A stretch of 64,000 nt of DNA from Boswellia sacra (Eukaryota > Streptophyta > Magnoliopsida > Sapindales > Burseraceae), in contig SNVD02009519.1 of assembly GCA_013180625.2 (NCBI GenBank), forward strand, positions 558,001-622,000. Reading direction: 5' to 3'. Below the pieces are notes generated by a model that was not told where the DNA came from, searched no databases, and saw only the letters and a program-made list of their open reading frames with translations. The position numbers and the translations under genes are program-made. This document shows, piece by piece, positions 60,101 to 64,000 of the stretch (position 1 is its first letter; every line of letters starts with the position of its first letter).

Positions 60101-61300
60101 TCGTTGTTCCTAAACTCGATGAACTAGCAAGGGATGTCTGTCCATCTTGAAAATTTCTTACAAGTGGTTCTGTGTGCTGATCATGGTGGTAAGTGGAATT
60201 CGGAAGATTTCCGTTCTCTGTGGAGCGATTTTCCACCCCATGTGCAGTCCATGAAACAGCTCCAGATCCAGTTTTTGCGGGAAGATAGGAAGTCTGTGAT
60301 TGGCTCGCATCAACAACATATCGATTCTAAAAAAGAGCATTGATAAAAGAATGTTAAACATATGACATAATGGGAATCAAACAGAGTATAACAAATACTG
60401 AAGAAATTCACTCTACTGCAGACACATTAAAACTTTTCAGAACAGGAACACCCATATATATATATAATCAACAACAAGCTAACAATCCAAGCAACCAATA
60501 TAAAATGGAAATGAAATTCTAAACAGGCCATCTAGAGATTAAGATTGCTCAATCAAAGGATCCTGCTTAAAGGAAAATTCACACAGGATGGCAATTTGCA
60601 AATTCTATATCTTTAAACCAAACTAACCATGCATGGCACAAGTAAATCATTTATCATAACTTCACCTATTAGAGGGATTTCAGGAAGAAAGAGTAATTAT
60701 AGACACCAAAATAAGTTGTTGGATAAAGATGGTAGACGTAGTCAGTTCCTTAAGTGGTTTTGGATAGTTTTCTTCCAAATACACAAAAAAGTAGATCCAC
60801 AAGCTTGCTAAGGAAAAGCCAAACCTTCTATGCATCCACTGTTACTTCTGAATATGGTAACTACAAATTTTCCCTCTCTTTTATAACCCAAAATTCCTGG
60901 AACCTACTTAGCAAACTCAAGTTCCCAACCCCAAACCACCCCCCCACCCCCCCACCACCACCACCCCCCCCAAAAACCCACACCAACAGCCTTGTAAACT
61001 TGGGAAGCAAGAAACCTGTAAGCTTCACAGGGTAATAGACCTCGAAACCATGCACTATAATCCTATTCTAATTGATTAATTGATTGGATCAACAAACTGT
61101 TGTTCTAAATCCATGAAACCCTAATGGAGCTACAAATTCTACTAAACAAAAGCAAAACTCAAAACCCAATCCATTAACAAACCGTAATTTATTCATTCAC
61201 ATTTTAAAGCATCAAATAAACACAAACAATTAATTACCTCGACCAAATTAGGGTCAAATGAAGCTACGGTCTGCGTGTTGGCTCCTTGATTCATCATCAT
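52638..61300 (-). CDS. SAC3A: SAC3 family protein A (SAC3/GANP domain)
   Basis: Thirteen exons, in transcription order: 61300-61238, 60326-59436, 58914-58480, 57814-57713, 56908-56811, 56661-56484, 56327-55833, 55734-55594, 55422-55363, 54804-54674, 53899-53766, 53657-53431 and 52739-52638. All are GT-AG and join in frame to 1018 residues. The N-terminal third (about 60-320) is low-complexity, rich in Tyr, Ser, Gln, Gly and Asn, like a prion-type disordered domain. The middle has basic and Pro-rich linkers with a likely nuclear localisation cluster (RPVKRQR). Residues about 755-985 form the SAC3/GANP helical domain with the conserved [16 protein letters not shown] segment. Yeast Sac3 is the scaffold of the TREX-2 mRNA export complex; plant SAC3A is assigned to mRNA export or Thp3-like splicing roles by similarity. 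Three tandem ATGs begin the ORF; I chose the first. Confidence 0.94.
57091..57190 (-). repeat. C-rich tract followed by 37 A residues in SAC3A intron 4
   Basis: On the plus strand about 60 bp is almost only C with some G (57091-57153), then an unbroken run of 37 A (57154-57190). On the SAC3A transcript strand this is a long T run followed by G runs. It may be real or a sequencing/assembly artefact. Confidence 0.9.
60927..60980 (-). repeat. G-run tract in SAC3A intron 1
   Basis: CCACC and C7-C8 runs on the plus strand give four or more G runs of 4-8 on the transcript strand, separated by single T or short TGG spacers. This is a strong G-quadruplex-type pattern. Confidence 0.85.
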
Positions 61301-61311
61301 CTCATTAACAT
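61297..61311 (-). other. Five-codon upstream ORF overlapping the SAC3A start
   Basis: An ATG at 61311 opens a four-residue ORF whose TGA stop (61299-61297) overlaps the first SAC3A ATG in an ATGA arrangement. It matters only if the leader is contiguous here. A potential splice acceptor (TTAATTAG) directly precedes the upstream ATG, so the transcript structure should be confirmed. Confidence 0.5.
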
Positions 61312-63865
61312 CCTAATTAATCAGACTAAAGTACAATCAGCACAAGAACAGAAACACAAAACCCTAAATCCGATAATCCAAAAACTTAGCAACACTAACC
61401 TTCCAAAAACGATAAAAAAAGCCCCCCAAATCGACCTCGAAAGCGAGTAAGTTCACTTGAAAGATCAGCAGCAGAGATGAATAAATTGAGATCAAAAACA
61501 GAAAAATAAATAAATAAAAACAGAGAAAATAACGATTTTTTCTCGTACAAGTGTTATTTATATGGCAATTTTTTTTAAATAAAAATAAAATCTATTGAAT
61601 AAAGCAGAAACTAGAACAACAGAGTCAAACTATAGAGAGACCGATATAAAGAGAATCGGAGAAAAAGGTTTCTGTATCGGACAAGAGAAAGAGATAGAGA
61701 GAGAAAGAGAGATTGAAGTGGATTTCCTTCGTTGGGTCGTGTTTAGCTTAACCTTGGCGGTAGAGAAAGAGAACGATAATTATTTGGGTAAACAGAGTAG
61801 AGAATAATAATAATGTTTATAATTTACTCACTTAATTAGTAGTATTTTTTATTTTTATTTTTTAATTATTCCTCGCTTTTACTTTCATGATAAAAAACTA
61901 AAATTTGAGAATAACAAATTTATATCATGAATACAAATTTTAAATTAATTTAAACTAATAGATTGTCCTTAAAGTAATTAAGTTTAGTTTCTTAATGTGT
62001 ATTTTAATATGTGAGATGAAATTAAAATCTTTGTCTTTTGAGGATTCTTGAGTTAATTCTAATAGCAACCTATTTTTTTAGGAATCTTATTAATAAATTA
62101 TATAACCCTTCCAAATTGTCCCTATCATTAATAGACAATTAACATCACGGGTGTTGGCCTGCTCCTGCTGGGCTATCCCACACACATAATTATTTTATTT
62201 TGGATTTTTTTATACCATTTTATGGCATCAATATGTTACAATTAAATTGAAAAAATATAATATTACACACTTTTAAAGTTTGTATATAAAAATTTTGCAC
62301 AAAAAGTGATGAATTATCAAATAAATAGTTAAGATAAATATAATAAAATTATATTATACAAATGTTGTCAAATTTATCTGCAAATTTTACCTTCAAAATA
62401 TTATGTTATAATAGGTGAATAATATGGATTTACATCAAAATCTTGAACTAAAATTTCGCCTTATAATAACTTATTTTTTAATATCATCAATATTTCAAAA
62501 TAGTAAATTTCAATCGTAAGAAAAAAATGTACAATTTGTCTATATTTTGAAACAATTGTCTTTGTCTTGATGAAAACAATACGTAAAATTATGGAACAAT
62601 CCAACCGGTCAATGATTAAAAAGAAGACTATAGTGATCGACATCATTAAAATGTTATTAACTGTTGAGTATTGACCATTCAAGTCTTGTATTTTATTAGA
62701 CTATTATTATACCAATCTCCTCCTCCCTTTTCTTATCTTAGGCATTTCTACGAAGTTTTACAAATTTTATTTTCATATACACATTTTAAAATAAAAGCCC
62801 TTTTAAATTATAGATGATTTAAAAACAAACCGTTTTGCAAAATAACATTTGAAAATATTTTATTTAATTTTTTTATTTGTATCCGTCTATTAGCCCTACC
62901 TAACCAAATGGATGCCTTGTGTGTCATACTCTTGGGCCATTTTATAGATTTGTAGAATTAAATGATTTCATTTGATGGATTTAATGAAATTAATTATCAA
63001 TGTTGTCGTTTTTAATCTAGATTTAATAAACCACCTCTATCCCTATTATTTTAGTTTTATTTTTTGTCGTGTATTTGCAATATCTTGACCGTCGTCAATG
63101 CCATGATGGCACGAGTGTTTAGAGACTATTTGAATTCACACTTCACAGGGGTAAAAACGATATTTACTGCTTTCACGTTCTTCATTGCCTGCCTTTGCCT
63201 GGTAATAAGGTACAAAGTTTAAATGCTTACGCAGAATCACAAAAGGCCCACGAGCATATTCAGAAATAACCCAGAAAGTTTCTTCAGCCATTTTTGGTAT
63301 TCAACTTTTAGACACAGGGAATGTTGCATTTTAATTTCATATTCGACATTTCTGTTCACCCATTATCGAAATTCTGAAGTTAAAGCCTTCTGGGTCTACA
63401 TAATTTCCACTGTTTCTCAAATCCTAGTAAATATTATACTTGAAAATGGCATCAGGTGAAAAATCTCTTTATGACTTGAACATGAGGGAGAACATCCCAT
63501 TCTTCAAAAATCATACTGCGACATGCGAAGGGGATATTCTGAGTCTGACAAGGGACAAGGTTAAGTGGCTAACGCAATGAGATTCACCATTTCTATTACT
63601 GGTTTAACAAGTTGTGGATGAATTCCAAAGTCCAAAGATTGTTCTCTCTTTCGGCCGCTTAAGATTAAAATATGTCCCCCAATAAAAGATATAAACACTT
63701 TTATAAGTGCAGAAAATTCAAGGGCTGTCAGATCATGATGTCATGGTCAAAAGAGGTAATCGGGCATGCCAACAACAGGTCGTAGACTTGTAGACTTAGA
63801 GTCAACACCAACTCTACAGGCCTCCACTCCCACAGCACAGTATCTATATCTCGCTTGTCGCTGCT
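61312..63865. other. SAC3A upstream region and right-hand intergenic DNA
   Basis: The first 500 bp, with AG-rich stretches near 61690-61720, is the probable SAC3A promoter and leader. The remainder to about 63400 is very AT-rich with no supported gene. A GGCC/CTGGGC-containing patch near 62150-62180 resembles the repeat relic at 1355-1640. Confidence 0.5.
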
Positions 63866-63916
63866 TCAGGCAACTTTCCCATCAAAGAGATCAACTTCAG
63901 AGGCATTCATCAGAAT
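63866..63916 (-). CDS. Possible last exon of a gene continuing beyond the window
   Basis: A 51-bp reading frame (ILMNASEVDLFDGKVA then stop) follows a pyrimidine-containing acceptor ending TTTCCTAG on the minus strand. Its codon composition looks like a real C-terminus and the region downstream (63400-63865) could be 3' UTR. I do not recognise the family, and the evidence is only this short frame plus one splice signal. Confidence 0.25.
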   Translation of the reverse strand: MLMNASEVDLFDGKVA

Positions 63917-64000
63917 CTAGGAAATTCCAAAGCAGATGATTTTAGCATCATTTCATCCTATTTGACGGTAATTACCATTTCCTCCTATATATTTAACAGT

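Noticed and set aside
1..64000. CRISPR arrays, operons, tRNA genes
   Set aside because: No regularly spaced repeats with unique spacers, no polycistronic layout, and no cloverleaf with intact A and B boxes was seen.

Overview
The window is nuclear DNA from a flowering plant, most likely a woody rosid eudicot. A Citrus-type genome is my best guess from protein flavour, but that is memory, not a search. The evidence is AT-rich intergenic DNA, many GT-AG introns, plant-only protein families (MAKR, CrRLK1L, chalcone isomerase, PGG-domain ankyrin proteins) and a plant-type snRNA promoter. No CRISPR, operon or prokaryotic feature is present.

Layout, left to right. A U5 snRNA gene with a textbook Pol II snRNA promoter lies at 106-312 (+). 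An ITN1-like ankyrin/PGG membrane protein follows at 2260-5603 (+, 4 exons). A MAKR4-like kinase regulator is at 10438-11529 (-, intronless). An 18-exon coiled-coil protein of unknown function spans 14758-23727 (-); its intron 10 holds a 1.9-kb LTR retrotransposon (17416-19307) with two 447-bp LTRs, a primer-binding site, a polypurine tract and one small acidic ORF. Chalcone isomerase is at 26975-28722 (+, 4 exons), followed by a decayed malectin-like receptor kinase fragment (29919-31060). An intronless CrRLK1L receptor kinase is at 33645-36107 (+), the splicing factor PRP3/RDM16 at 37516-41077 (+, 6 exons), and an intronless ABCG half-transporter of the ABCG1/16 clade at 45863-48112 (+). A plastid protein with an LHC-like one-helix motif is at 51346-51927 (+), and SAC3A at 52638-61300 (-, 13 exons). 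The right edge may hold the last exon of another minus-strand gene. I assembled exons by hand from splice signals, reading frame and family similarity; every multi-exon model closes in frame.

The genes do not form one pathway. The strongest large-scale signal is synteny. From memory, SAC3A, ABCG1, a CrRLK1L (CVY1) and MAKR4 are consecutive Arabidopsis loci (At2g39340 to At2g39370), and Arabidopsis chalcone isomerase (At3g55120) sits among ABCG16-19 on the proposed duplicate block. This window carries both gene sets in one place, as expected of an unduplicated ancestral segment. The most unusual local features are the non-autonomous LTR element with its repeated ACTGTTCAC-type leader and orphan ORF, and two G-rich tracts in introns of the SAC3A pre-mRNA. 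I found no convincing undescribed multi-gene system.
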